Assembly (NCBI GenBank): GCA_009731375.1 | Contig: BJOX01000191.1 | Coordinates: 729,907 to 754,952 of the forward strand | Length of the DNA stretch: 25,046 bases | Direction: 5' to 3' | DNA from: Paulinella micropora | Lineage: Eukaryota > Cercozoa > Imbricatea > Euglyphida | Shown here: in pieces, positions 10,569-23,385 of the stretch | Layout of the letters: each line of letters starts with the position of its first letter | How positions within the stretch are numbered: position 1 is the stretch's first letter | Notes under the pieces: model-generated | The model's input: only the letters and a program-made list of their open reading frames with translations | Told to the model about the DNA's origin: nothing | Database searches by the model: none | Program-made: the position numbers and the translations under genes

Positions 10569-10637
<69 letters not shown>

Positions 10638-11434
10638 AGAGAAATGAGAACCAGATCTGTTTCCTGTGGTATGTCCCACCCAGCCTCGCTCATATTTTTG
10701 AACTGCTCCCACACAGCTGGGTCAGACAAGGCAGGCTGCATGGCCGACACGGCGGACGCAGGCGAGGAGGATGAGGAAGAGGGTTCAAGAGAAGAATCGC
10801 GTGTGAGGGAAAAGGGTTCAAGAGAAGAAAAAACAGGTGCGGAGGAGGATTTAGGAGCTGCATCCTCAGGTGACCCCTGCACATACATACATTACATACA
10901 CTACATACATACATATTCCAACCTGCCTCCTGAATATTTAATTTTTCAAAAGAAACAGCAACAACAAAAAGCTTGACGTGAGATCAATGCGCACAGACCT
11001 GATCGAAAGGAAAGATTTCTTTTGCGCTGTTCTCACATGGCGACAAGAAAGAATTAGGGGAGAAGGTCGTGGAGGCATAAGTTGAGGACATGGATGGCAA
11101 GAGATGGAAGCTGCGGGAGGACGGCTGTGACGGAAGACGAGCCTTCACGCGATAATGTCCCGGAGCAGCTACGCAGACCACACCATAGCACCAGCCAACA
11201 TTACGTTTGCTTGACATTCTTTGATTTCACTTACAATCGTAATTTTGCATGGTTTCTGTCTGTAATATGCACCAGATACACACAAGCACTTGCACGCGCG
11301 CATACGCGTGTTTTGTGAATGTGTATGTTGAGCTACTGTGTGTGTGAGTGTGTGTGTTTATAACACCCTCACGCGTATCCTCACGCATACGCGTGTTTTG
11401 TGAATGTATGTTGAGCTACTGTCTGTGTGTATGT

Positions 11435-11512
<78 letters not shown>

Positions 11513-12056
11513 TGCGTGTGTGCTTTACCAACACCCTCAGCAGTTAGTCGCGAAGGTGAGCGCTCTACACCTGGCGCAGACACTGCGTCCTAATATTCAC
11601 ATAACAATCCACCGATTGTCTCCTCTGTTTGTAGCCCTTGAGGTCGTCGCAAAAACTTGTGCAGAGATAAACGCAATACACGGGCGGGATAATACGACAC
11701 AGCAGCTCTCAAGGCACCTTTGAGGGAGACTGGTTCGGTGAGGGGACGAACTGTAAGTTGATCCCAGAGAAAGAGTCTTGTAGTAATGTCTGTTCCTTAG
11801 GCGCTTCACCAAGAACGAAAGAACCAACACCCATCGTGATTTGGGAGACAAGACTATGTTCTATATCCTCGCGTTTTGGCTCATGCCCCCTCATACGACC
11901 CGTAGCCGACCCGAAACGGTCGCCAATGTCTGTGAGGTGGGCTTCACCCAGGGTGCCCAGGTTGTTGTTGCTGCTCAGAGTGTCGCGACGCGAAGTCAGC
12001 AAAGGTGCTATGCCAGGTTCTTCACTGAGCAGCTTGGACTGGGTCATGGCGGCCAT
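8206..12056 (-). CDS. cdc25: CDC25-type M-phase inducer phosphatase, multi-exon
   Basis: Dual-specificity phosphatase that removes inhibitory phosphates from the Thr/Tyr pair of cyclin-dependent kinases to start mitosis; acts in nucleus and cytoplasm (family knowledge). Seen in sequence: the conserved VDCRFDYEYQ / GGHLVGAINV block across a phase-1 intron, the catalytic loop HCEYSQIRGPR (Cys-x5-Arg), the helix RELDR, then YPELHVMKGGYKAFFERYP and CNPQDYV. Proposed exons, all minus strand: A 12056-11718, B 11562-11529, C 11168-10999, D 10876-10680, E 9793-9120, F 9018 to the gap at 8718, G from the gap at 8551 to 8437, H 8284-8206. Exons A-E give about 471 residues of Ser/Pro-rich regulatory region before the intron in the catalytic domain, normal for the family. 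The start is uncertain. A TGA at 8198-8200 would end the protein if the donor in exon H is not used. The family call is firm; small exons are less sure. Confidence 0.85.
8288..8429. repeat. (AC)n, (GC)n, (AG)n in the G-H intron
   Basis: Sense-strand order is (CT)n, (GC)n, then (TG/TCTG)n directly before the acceptor of exon H, so the repeat supplies its pyrimidine-rich tract. Confidence 0.9.
8552..8718. other. Assembly gap, 167 N, inside the CDC25 gene
   Basis: Removes the end of exon F and the start of exon G, so the frame between them cannot be checked. Confidence 0.99.
8719..9018 (-). CDS. cdc25: CDC25 exon F: catalytic loop of the phosphatase
   Basis: About 100 residues of the CDC25/rhodanese fold. 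The catalytic Cys codon is at 8912-8914 and the P-loop Arg codon at 8894-8896, inside HCEYSQIRGPR. Most CDC25s read HCEFSxxRxPR, so Tyr for Phe after the Glu and Ile before the Arg are mild departures; Cys and Arg are intact. GGYKAFFERYP and CNPQDYV follow. The acceptor is GCATAG before GGGGTCATTTGG, and joining to exon E restores YEYQGGHLVGAIN in phase 1. A closer AG (TTTTCAG) would give a stop after a few codons. The exon runs into a 167-N gap, so its donor is not seen. Confidence 0.93.
9120..9793 (-). CDS. cdc25: CDC25 exon E: regulatory region plus start of catalytic domain
   Basis: Open for about 225 codons and ends at the donor TATCAAG/GTCCCT. The N-terminal two thirds is Ser/Thr/Pro-rich (for example NSPLEDAPTNFDAAFADAE, then SPLPRLSLSGPGMQ), as expected of the phosphorylated, poorly conserved arm of CDC25. 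The last 60 residues enter the conserved domain: VQTVAELIQGQHKDVVDN then VIIVDCRFDYEYQG. The acceptor could be GACACAG before GAGCAGC (start 9793, phase 2) or CACGCAG before CAGTTTG (start 9780, phase 0); the two pair with different donors of exon D. An in-frame TGA at 9799-9801 shows that an intron must end here. Confidence 0.85.
9810..10291. repeat. (TG)n, (GC)n, (AG)n, (GATA)n, (AC)n in the D-E intron
   Basis: Compound array; (GC)n runs straight into (AG)n as in the G-H and H-I introns. A 10-N gap lies at 9945-9954. Confidence 0.9.
10501..10636. repeat. Poly-G tracts including 66 consecutive G
   Basis: G24 at 10501-10524, gap 10532-10541, then G66 at 10571-10636 within 50 bases of the end of exon D. 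In the transcript it is poly-C. Confidence 0.9.
10680..10876 (-). CDS. cdc25: CDC25 exon D: Ser-rich regulatory segment
   Basis: The acceptor TATGTGCAG precedes GGGTCACCTGAGG, phase 0. It reads GSPEDAAPKSSSAPVFSSLE, then a Ser run, then SDPAVWEQFKNMSEAG. Two donors fit: GCTGG/GTGGGA at 10680 (phase 2, pairs with E at 9793) or ATCTG/GTTCTC at 10652 (phase 0, pairs with E at 9780 and adds about nine residues including WDIPQETDL). The next intron holds a 66-base homopolymer, (AG)n and (GATA)n. No CDC25-specific motif lies in this exon; the assignment rests on position, strand, codon-like composition and phase. Confidence 0.65.
10999..11168 (-). CDS. cdc25: CDC25 exon C: Ser/Pro-rich regulatory segment
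   Basis: The donor is TTCGATCAG/GTCTGT and the acceptor TGCGTAG before CTGCTCCGGG. It reads AAPGHYRVKARLPSQPSS, then SFHLLPSMSSTYASTTFSPN, then ENSAKEIFPFDQ. It ends in phase 0, matching exon D across a 122-bp intron. Several Ser-Pro/Thr-type sites fit a phosphorylated arm, but no diagnostic motif is seen. Confidence 0.65.
11296..11510. repeat. 40-bp direct duplication plus (TG)n and (AG)n
   Basis: GCATACGCGTGTTTTGTGAA then TGTATGTTGAGCTACTGT occurs at 11300-11340 and 11385-11422; (AG)n covers 11435-11510. It lies between exons B and C. Confidence 0.85.
11529..11562 (-). CDS. cdc25: Candidate 34-bp CDC25 micro-exon B
   Basis: Exon A ends in phase 0 and exon C starts in phase 1, so a bridging exon is needed. 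This segment reads RSPSRLTAEGV plus one base, has the donor GTGTTG/GTAAAG, and restores both phases. Its acceptor (GGTGTAGAG) lacks a good pyrimidine tract, which is the weak point. The alternative is an unrecognised donor in exon A. Confidence 0.35.
11718..12056 (-). CDS. cdc25: CDC25 first coding exon A (proposed start)
   Basis: The proposed start is the ATG at 12056, followed nine bases on by a second in-frame ATG in the strong context GCCGCCATG. The exon reads MAAMTQSKLLSEEPGIAPLL and ends INLQFVPSPNQSPSK at the donor TCAAAG/GTGCCT. The frame stays open upstream of 12056, but the extra residues do not look protein-like, so the upstream start is rejected for now. The region is Ser-rich, without a family motif. 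Confidence 0.55.
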
Positions 12057-12840
12057 GTAATGCGAAAGTGACCCGCCGAGTTTCTCCGTCGCAAGTAGAG
12101 CAATCCAAACCAGCTCCTGGTTTGAGGTGTGTCTGCATACAACAAGATGGAGGTTCATCTCAGGCAGCCAGGCTAAGAGCACAAATTTGTGATCTGCACG
12201 TACCCGAGCAGAGGCAAGGCCTATCCCGCTGCGGTCCACACCCCGATGAGTTTATTGATTGAAGGCGCAATGGTCTAAACAAGCATAGAAACAAAATGCA
12301 AAAGGAGACAGGCAATTTGCAGCTGATATTACAAATCCAATAGTTTTCCAATAAACCAAATCCCGGCGGAATGGATCCGTTTAGCGCACAGCACCACACA
12401 CTGTGAGCAAAACTTGTGCAAGGAAACAAATGGCACCCAGAAAATGGCTGCAGGCGTCTTGCGCTAACATACGCGCAAGTTCTATGCGCGCCATGGTTTC
12501 CCGGCTCTACCTCTACCCTTCTTCGGAGCTTCCCCGTTGGATCTATATCAGCTTTCCAACCACGCCCACGCATATCTAGCTTTGGCCTGAACAATTTTGG
12601 GGCACTTTTCTATCACGTAATTAACGACATTAACGACGTAACTTTTAGAAAATCCGCTTTTTTCCTCTTCCATTTGGCCACATAGCAAAGCACAATCTAC
12701 CCGGGTACAGCAGATGGGTGCACAAATCCGCTGTAGAAAAAAGTGGCAAAGGGTGTCCGAATAAAAATATTGGCAAAGCGTTGCCACTCCCCGTGAAGTT
12801 CACAGGGGTCTGAATATATTTGGACTGCTGTTCACAGTTT
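12057..12840 (-). other. Probable 5' flank of the CDC25 gene
   Basis: Unique sequence with no convincing exon. It should hold the promoter and 5' UTR if the start at 12056 is right. A TATA-like or initiator element cannot be assigned with confidence. ACGTAATTAACGACATTAAC (12616-12635) is a nearby internally repetitive AT-rich stretch. Confidence 0.4.
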
Positions 12841-13283
12841 TTCTACGTCCCCCTTTCTTTCTTCTTTTCTTTGTGTGTCTCTTTCTTTCTTGATATTATT
12901 TCTTGCCTCCATTACTTCTTTCCAAATCCTTTACCTTTTCTCTCTCCCTTGCTTTCTTCCTTCGATTTCCTTTCACCAATCTTAGCTTCTCCCGTACGCG
13001 TCTATATATTATATATCCAGTTTTCTTTCCTCTTTTTCCCTCCTTCTTTCTTTCTTTCTTTCTTTCTCCCTCGTTTCCTCGTTCTCATTTCAATGTCATT
13101 TCTTCCCTCTACTTACCACGCTTTCTAGCTTGCTTTCCTTCTTTCTTTTTCTTTTCATTCTCTTCTCAACTAATACACTTCTTTCTGTCTGTCTGTCTGT
13201 GTATCTGTCTGTGTATCTATCTGTCTGTATGTCTGTGTCATGTGTGTGTATCTGTCTGTCTGTCTGTCTGTCGACGTCTGTGT

Positions 13284-13332
<49 letters not shown>

Positions 13333-13767
13333 TGTCTGTCTGTCTGCCTGTCTGCCTGTCGACGTCTGCCTGTCTATCTGCCTGAGTACTTGCCTGTCTA
13401 TCTGCCTGTCTATTTGCCTGCCTATGTGTGCCATGCGAGTGTATGTGTGTGAAAAAGTGAGTGAGTGAGAGGGTGAATGGGTGGGTGGGTGGGTGGGTAG
13501 GTATGTGGGTGGGTGAGTGAGTGAGGGAGTGAGGGAGTGAGTGAGTGAGTGAGTGAGTGAGTGAGTGAGTGAGTGAGTGAGTGAAGTGGAATGTGATCAT
13601 GAGTAATCTCTCTCTCTCTCTACCTCTCTCTCTCTCTCTCCCCGCCGGAAGCGAGTGAGTGATTGAGTGATTGAGTCAATGAGTAAGTGAGTAAGTAAGT
13701 GAGTGAGTGAGTGAGTGAGTGATTGAGATGAGGTGAGGTGAGGTTGAATGAGATCATGAGTGATCTC

Positions 13768-13807
<40 letters not shown>

Positions 13808-13994
13808 CTTCCCGCCCTAGCCCTGAGACATAAGTCCACCCATGACCAACTACAAGACAGCGTANNNNNNNNNNCCCCCCCCCCCCCCCCCCCCCCCCGG
13901 CGCCGCGAGTGAGTGATTGAGTGATTGAGTGAGTGAGTGAGTGAGTGAGAGTGAGTGAGAGTGATTAACCCCCCGCCCCCCCCCTTCATCACCA
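12841..13994. repeat. Intergenic (TTTC)n, (CTGT)n, (GT)n, (GAGT)n, poly-C
   Basis: CT/TTTC-rich 12841-13160, (CTGT)n and (GT)n 13180-13420, (GTGA)n 13455-13585. Then blocks with GATCATGAGT(A/G)ATCTCTC at about 13594 and 13752, and GAGTGAGTGATTGAGTGATT at 13653 and 13909. Poly-C of 38 at 13769-13806; gap 13865-13874. Here CT is on the plus strand, opposite to the gene regions. Confidence 0.85.
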
Positions 13995-14239
13995 CTGTAT
14001 GTATGTATGTATGCATGCATGTATGTATGTATGTATGTATGTATGTATGTATCTATGTATCTATGTATGTATGTATGTATGTATGTATGTATGTATGTAT
14101 GTCTGTATGTATGTATGTATGTATGTATGTATGTATGTATGTATGTACGTACGTACATTGTATGTATGTATGTATGTATGTATGTATGTATGTATGTATG
14201 TATGTATGTGTGTATGTATGTATGTATGTATGTATGTAC

Positions 14240-16106
<1,867 letters not shown>

Positions 16107-16170
16107 CGTATGTACGAACGTATGTACGTACGTATGTATGTATATATGTATGTATATGAATATGTATATT

Positions 16171-16247
<77 letters not shown>

Positions 16248-16265
16248 ATATGTATATGTATATGC

Positions 16266-16301
<36 letters not shown>

Positions 16302-16313
16302 GTATGTATATGT

Positions 16314-16351
<38 letters not shown>

Positions 16352-16680
16352 GTATGTATATGTATACCTATATATATATATAATATATATATTATATATA
16401 TTATATATATATATATACTATGATATATCTGTCTGTATGTATGCATGTATGTATGTATGTATGTATGTATGTATGTATGTATGTATGTGTATGTATGTAT
16501 GTATGTATGTATGTATGCATGTATGTATGCATGTATGTATACATGTATGTATACATGTATGTATGTATGTATGTATGTATATTCCTATGTATCCATGTAT
16601 CTATGTATGCATGTATGCATGTATGTATGTATATATGTATGTATGTCTGTTTATATATATATATATATGTGTGTAAAATA

Positions 16681-16715
<35 letters not shown>

Positions 16716-16990
16716 CATGTATATATATATGTATATTTTACAAATTCATTGTCAAAATTTCTTTTATGTCTATGTCCGGCGACGATCAGGCAGGATTATT
16801 CAAATTATAAAATAGTTTAATTTAGTTTAATTAATTGTTTTGTATTGTACGAAAGGGGGGTCTCCAAAAAGAATGGAGTCCGGACGAGTTAGGTTGAGAT
16901 GTCCCTGGGGTGGATTGAGGTAGCTGATTTAGGTACTCAAGCGAAAGGTTCAAAAGGTGCATCAACAGCAACAGTAGAAGCAGCAGTGGC

Positions 16991-17054
<64 letters not shown>

Positions 17055-17055
17055 A

Positions 17056-17093
<38 letters not shown>

Positions 17094-17913
17094 ATAGTAG
17101 TAATAGTAGTAATAGTAGTAATAGTAGTAATAGTAGTAGTAGTCGAAGAAGAAGAAGAAGAAGAAGAAGAAGAAGAAGAAGAAGAAGAAGAAGAAGAAGA
17201 AGAAGAAGAAGAAGAAGAAGGAAGGAAGGAAGGAAGGAAGGAAGGAAGGAAGGAAGGAAGGAAGGCAGGAAGGCAGGAAGGCAGGAAGGAAGGAAGGAAG
17301 AAGAAGAAGAAGGAAGAAGAAAGAAGAAGAAAGAAGAAGAAGAAGAAGAAGAAGAAGAAGAAGAAGAAGAAGAAGAAGAAGAAGAAGAAGAAGGAGAAAA
17401 AGGAGGAGGAAGAGGAGGAAGATGAGGAGAAGAAGAAGAGGATGAGGAGGAGGAGGAGAAGGAGAAGAAGAAGAAGAAGAAGAAGAAGAAGAAGAAGAAG
17501 AAGAAGAAGAAGAAGAAGAAGAACAACAACAACAATAACAACAAGAACAAGAAAAACAAGAAGAAAAAGTAGTAGTAGTAGTAGTAGTAGTAGTAGAAGA
17601 AGAAGAAGAAGAAGAAGAAGAAGAAGAAGAAGAAGAAGAAGAAGAAGAAGAAGAAGAAGAAGAAGAGGAGGAGGAGGAAGAGGAGGAGGAAGAGAAGGAG
17701 GAAGAGAAGGAGGAAGAGAAGGAGGAAGAGGAAGAAGAAGCAGAAGAAGCAGAAGAAGAAGAAGAAGAAGAAGAAGAAGAAGAAGAAGAAGAAGAAGAAG
17801 AAGAAGAAGAAGAAGAAGAAGCTTGAGCTATGAAATCTTCAGCTGTTAGAAAAAGTCTGTCATCGTTTCTAAACAGCTTGGTGTAATTCAAAATGATGCA
17901 CAGTCTCTCAGAA
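16107..17913. repeat. 1.8-kb tandem duplication, unit B
   Basis: Same layout as unit A. The core 16715-16990 and the 90-bp end match unit A base for base wherever I compared them, while the microsatellites differ in length. Unit B alone adds a CAA/GTA-type block at 17521-17595. Confidence 0.9.
16831..16935 (-). CDS. Candidate 3' terminal exon, unit B copy
   Basis: After TTCGCTTGAG it reads YLNQLPQSTPGTSQPNSS, then HSFWRPPFRTIQNN and a TAA stop, followed by AT-rich sequence like a 3' UTR. An identical copy is in unit A, ending at 15080. The acceptor has a fair pyrimidine tract. Not recognised. Confidence 0.35.
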   Translation of the reverse strand, partial: YLNQLPQSTPGTSQPNSSGLHSFWRPPFRTIQNN

Positions 17914-17956
17914 GTCACTTTGTAAACACCTTGGGCTTCGATTTGGTGGCCCAGAA
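17824..17956 (-). CDS. Exon of an unrecognised gene, partly copied into unit A
   Basis: From GTTATTAG it reads [20 protein letters not shown], then [20 protein letters not shown], then a Ser tract encoded by (CTT)n. All other frames stop. No donor is visible before the repeat, so the true end is unknown. The last 90 bases are repeated at 16016-16106. The phase (1) does not match the exon at 18274 (ends in 2). Confidence 0.5.
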
Positions 17957-17979
17957 CTAATAACACATTGTATGCGTAC

Positions 17980-18008
17980 GTGTGTGTATATGTATATGTA
18001 TATGTATG

Positions 18009-18092
<84 letters not shown>

Positions 18093-18105
18093 CATATGTA
18101 TATGC

Positions 18106-18153
<48 letters not shown>

Positions 18154-18175
18154 GTATGTATATGTATATGTATAC

Positions 18176-18221
<46 letters not shown>

Positions 18222-18256
18222 GTGTGTGTGTGTGTGTGTATGTGTGTGTGTGTTTA
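17980..18256. repeat. (TATATG)n, (TA)n, (TG)n
   Basis: Lies between the exons at 18274 and 17956; sense strand is (CATATA)n. Confidence 0.9.
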
Positions 18257-18273
18257 TTTGTATTTTCACTTAC

Positions 18274-18546
18274 CACTTTCGAAGAATCCATATGTTATCA
18301 GAGGAGTGCTTAGCTGCACTATGCTCTATGCTCTGAAGTGAGGGTACTCCAGAGCCAATTGTTGAATTCGAACTAGCAATTTCGAAGACAAATTCGCATA
18401 CGGCTCCATTTTCACCTATGAAGATATATGTATGTGTACATGTAGTTCGAAGCATTTTGATTATGAAGCTGCAGCTGTGCACGTTCCAGACAAGGTACCA
18501 AGCTTTGAATCTCTTTCTTTCTTTCTCTCTCTCTCTCTCTCTCTTT

Positions 18547-18592
<46 letters not shown>

Positions 18593-18742
18593 ATATAATC
18601 CTCAGAATCTCGTCGCTTTGGTCGGGAATCCTTCCCGCTGCAGCTTCGAAATTCTTAAGTTCTTTAAGCAATTTAGCTATTTTAAGCATGTAGCCCAGCT
18701 GCTTTTTACTTACAAACCCACCAGCTATCTTGTGAGCGCTTT
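18274..18742 (-). CDS. Two or three exons of an unrecognised gene
   Basis: Exon 18742-18593 (phase 1 to 1): [20 protein letters not shown], then [20 protein letters not shown], then DQSDEILRI. Exon 18415-18274 (1 to 2): [20 protein letters not shown], then [20 protein letters not shown], ending at the strong donor AAGTG/GTAAGTG. A possible middle exon near 18510-18430 reads [18 protein letters not shown], but its phase does not fit. The first exon looks helical and basic. Function unknown. Confidence 0.5.
18520..18590. repeat. (CT)n
   Basis: CT on the plus strand, so purine-rich in the transcript: the one clear intronic exception to the sense-pyrimidine rule. Confidence 0.9.
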
Positions 18743-18906
18743 CTTAGGGTAGCTAGCTCCCAGTCAAAATCACATGCCTGGTTAATGAGATTGTTTTTTT
18801 GCTAGTAGTTAGATTGCCAATCTTTTCGCCAGAATATTCCGGATGATTTGTATGCTGTGAAATTATTTTGCTTCATAATTGTTTTCACCCTTAGAAATAA
18901 AATTCA

Positions 18907-20289
<1,383 letters not shown>

Positions 20290-20375
20290 CTGAACATGAA
20301 TGTATGTGTATCTATTAATATACATGCAAGAATTTTTACATACCATTCAATAGAAGTAAAAAGCATTAGCAGCAG

Positions 20376-20402
20376 CCGCCGCCGCAGTAGCAGCAGCTAC
20401 TA

Positions 20403-20461
<59 letters not shown>

Positions 20462-20486
20462 CCAGTGAGGAATAGTAGCAATAGGC

Positions 20487-20546
<60 letters not shown>

Positions 20547-20560
20547 CAGTAGTAGTAGCT

Positions 20561-20651
<91 letters not shown>

Positions 20652-20680
20652 ACTAAGTAATAGACTAAGTAGCAGTACTA
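20376..20680. repeat. (GTA)n arrays
   Basis: Two near-pure arrays, at about 20400-20460 and 20488-20652, split by ACCAGTGAGGAATAGTAGC. A donor-like TTGAATG/GTATGT at 20344 on the minus strand could end an exon, but a stop closes its frame a few codons upstream. Confidence 0.9.
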
Positions 20681-20787
20681 AGTAGTTCTTTTACGTCATG
20701 ATGGCTTCATCTTTTCCCCTTGAAAAACCCCATTTCTCATTTGAATTCCGACCCCGTTTCAAGTTCCTCGTGTAGCCCCCGTCCCCC

Positions 20788-21779
20788 TTATATATCCCTC
20801 TTAGTAGAAACCCGCCTGCTTGTCTCCCCATTCCGGAAAAGCGTCCCCCCTGACCCCCCTTGGTCGACCGACATGTCTGTCTCAAAACCGTCCTTGCTCC
20901 ACCCTCTCTTTCTTGCAAAATCTTCCGAACTTATTCCGCATGCCCTTGTTTCATGTCTCCTTCCGCCCCCCCTGGTCTCCATACCCCCCAAATATCTCTT
21001 TTGCTGACCGNNNNNNNNNNNNNNNNNNNNNNNNNNNNNNNNNNNNNNNNNNNNNNNNNNNNNNNNNNNNNNNNNNNNNNNNNNNNNNNNNNNNNNNNNN
21101 NNNNNNNNNNNNNNNNNNNNNNNNNNNCCCCCCCCCCCCAAACCCAAGTCAGCATGACACACTCATTCCCCAGCCCCCAAAATTCATAAAAGGCTGACAC
21201 CATAAAATAGCAACCAATCATGAAGCAAACGTAAATTCCGTACATCTGAACAGTCCCCCATGAATTTTCCTTTGCTAGTCTTGTGAGAGAGAGTGTCCCT
21301 GACCCGAGGGCGAGTGTCACAGCAACCCACGCCCCAGCACCCAACAAACCGAAAATAACCCACTCTTCAATAAACCATGTCTCTTACCTCTGTGTGTACC
21401 CACATGTCCAGAAACCCAAACAAAACAACCACACCCCATGCAATGTCGGCCAACTTCAAGTCACGTTCCATCTTCTAGTCTGAGCTGTGAGTTGTCAAAC
21501 CCCGAAACCCCTGTTACACAGCAACCCCTGCCCCGCTACCAACTTGAACTTTCAACAACTCATGAGTAGCCCGACAGCTCAAAGAAAACATTGCCCCTGC
21601 ATGTCTGCACACCCCTGCACCCAAAACGTCTCAAGAAAAACTGCATACATACCTAGGAAGCGCACTGGCATCATCAAAAAATTCCCCACCCCGCATGCTT
21701 TTTTTCTCGACAAGTTGCTCAGCAGAAAATTTCCGAAACTCTGAGGAAAATTTCCATACCCTTTTGATTCAAGTTTCAT
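20788..21779 (-). CDS. Probable multi-exon membrane protein, interrupted by a gap
   Basis: Proposed exons: 21779-21653 (MKLESKGYGNFPQSFGNFLL, ending at CCTAG/GTATGT, phase 1); 21596-21550 (AMFSLSCRATHELLK, 1 to 0, weak donor GTTCAA); 21474-21388 (MERDLKLADIAWGVVVLF, then LDMWVHTE, donor CAGAG/GTAAGA); 21245 to the gap (MYGIYVCFMIGCYFMVSAFY). Hydrophobic stretches in the last two suggest at least two membrane helices. After the gap, 21010-20788 gives a hydrophilic tail (SSEDFARKRGWSKDGFETDM, then NGETSRRVSTKRDI and stop TAA). Family not recognised; the frame across the gap is not verifiable. Confidence 0.42.
21011..21127. other. Assembly gap, 117 N
   Basis: Bordered by poly-C on the right; lies within the proposed membrane-protein gene. 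Confidence 0.99.
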
Positions 21780-22009
21780 GATTAGCGACTCGTAGTACGA
21801 TATTTAATAACCGATAACTGGCACGGTCCTAACGATATGAAGACCAGGCTGAGGAGCCTGAATACCTCAAGTGAATGGTAGAGACTCCGTGTTACAATCT
21901 CCACTGTCAGACCAAGAATACTCAGCCCAACCGTCCCGGCGACAGCCTCGGACCGGAACGGTAAGACGTCACATTGCCATTATATACCGTGTGGGCCGGC
22001 ATACTAGAG
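21780..22009. other. Unique sequence without a recognised gene
   Basis: No exon with both splice signals is evident. It could be the 5' flank of the membrane-protein gene. Confidence 0.4.
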
Positions 22010-22094
22010 CCTATCATAGTATCATAGTAAAACTTGTGACGCTGCCTGGTTTGACAGTGTCAACTTGTCACTTGAGTTTCTATACTATGATAGG
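22010..22094. repeat. Imperfect palindrome (foldback)
   Basis: Outer arms CCTATCATAGTA and TACTATGATAGG pair perfectly, with further partial pairing (GTGAC and GTCAC) inside an 85-bp unit. It may be a small MITE-like remnant; no clear target-site duplication. Confidence 0.6.
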
Positions 22095-22328
22095 TCACCG
22101 GCGCCGGGCAAAAGACAGGTTTCTATATTTATAGATCCGAGGCTGAGCCAAAGTTTTTATACAATATATGTCAAACTCAAGTTCTGAAGTTTATTGCAAA
22201 GGCGGAAGGCTATTATTAATAATAAAATAAATTCATTGTCGACACTAATATATATATAACTGAATTCTTCGTTCTGCTAAATCTACAACCGGTAAAGAGA
22301 GACTGAGCCTCCGGGCCGGGGACGCCCC

Positions 22329-22437
22329 GGTTGCCGGCGGGACGGCACGGTGTGACGACGGAAGTCATCGCGGAGGCCATTGTCGGTTGCCGGCGGGACG
22401 GCACGGTGTGACGGAAGTCATCGCGGAGGCCATTGTC
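22329..22437. repeat. GC-rich 56/53-bp direct duplication
   Basis: Copies at 22329-22384 and 22385-22437 are adjacent and identical except that the second lacks one ACG. They start GGTTGCCGGCGGGACGGCAC. The surroundings are AT-rich, so the GC content stands out. Confidence 0.9.
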
Positions 22438-23086
22438 CATTCACTTGCCTTGGAGTGGTTAACACAATGTCAGTATTGACATTGAGTCACCGTGGCATCG
22501 CCTCACTGGGCCAGTTTTTCAAGTTTCCTTGTTTTTTTTTCTTCAGTGTAGTGTGACTTGCCGCCACCGTAGGCTAGTAGGGATAAGTAGGAAGCGTACG
22601 AGTCAGAAAAAGCCGTGCCCGAGTGGAAGATTCCGTAAGTTATTGGTATTAATACTGATATTATTAATATTATATACATGATGTATATATCTGGAACCAT
22701 TCCTTTATTCAGTACCGGTAAGAGAAAACTCGCAATTAAAGCTTGAGCTACTACCGGTATTTACTGATGATCAGTAACTAATAGGGACGAACAAACACGA
22801 GACGCTTGTCTGCATCCTTCTGTCTTCAGAAGGCGAGATGAGAAAACGCAAAGAAACCAACAAGCACATCACTGCTGGGAGGCCGATGCGTATATGAACC
22901 TCTTACGGAGCTGAGATAAGACATGTCAAGGACAACAACAACAAAAAAAACAATCACAATCACGCCAACCCAGAAATCTTTCACTGGACAGAGAAAACAA
23001 ACTGCAAGGGACACACAAACAAACAAGAAAAAAAAACACACACACACACACAAACACACGACGAAGACACATCCTTGACTCTTTTC
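22438..23086. other. Unique sequence, no gene recognised
   Basis: Scattered AT-rich stretches and a CAA/CA-rich tract at 22931-23056. I see no exon with both splice signals. Confidence 0.5.
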
Positions 23087-23229
23087 TTATGTGAAAGGAA
23101 ATCCCACGGGCCACGTGTCGCCACCAACCCCTCCGGCCTTGCCGACATGGACGTTCTTAAATCCGGGCTCGCCTGTAAGAAGTCAGTAGTAAGTAGTAAG
23201 TATTGAGTAGGAATAGGAAGTAGGAAGTA

Positions 23230-23273
<44 letters not shown>

Positions 23274-23307
23274 CAGTAGTAGTAGTAGTAGCAGTAGTAG
23301 TAATAGC

Positions 23308-23385
<78 letters not shown>

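Noticed and set aside
12057-12239. Upstream extension of the CDC25 start
   Set aside because: The frame is open, but the residues look non-coding and the ATG pair at 12056/12047 has a better context.
20344-20400. An extra exon upstream of 20289 with the donor TTGAATG/GTATGT
   Set aside because: The only phase that fits hits a stop 24 bases upstream with no acceptor in between.
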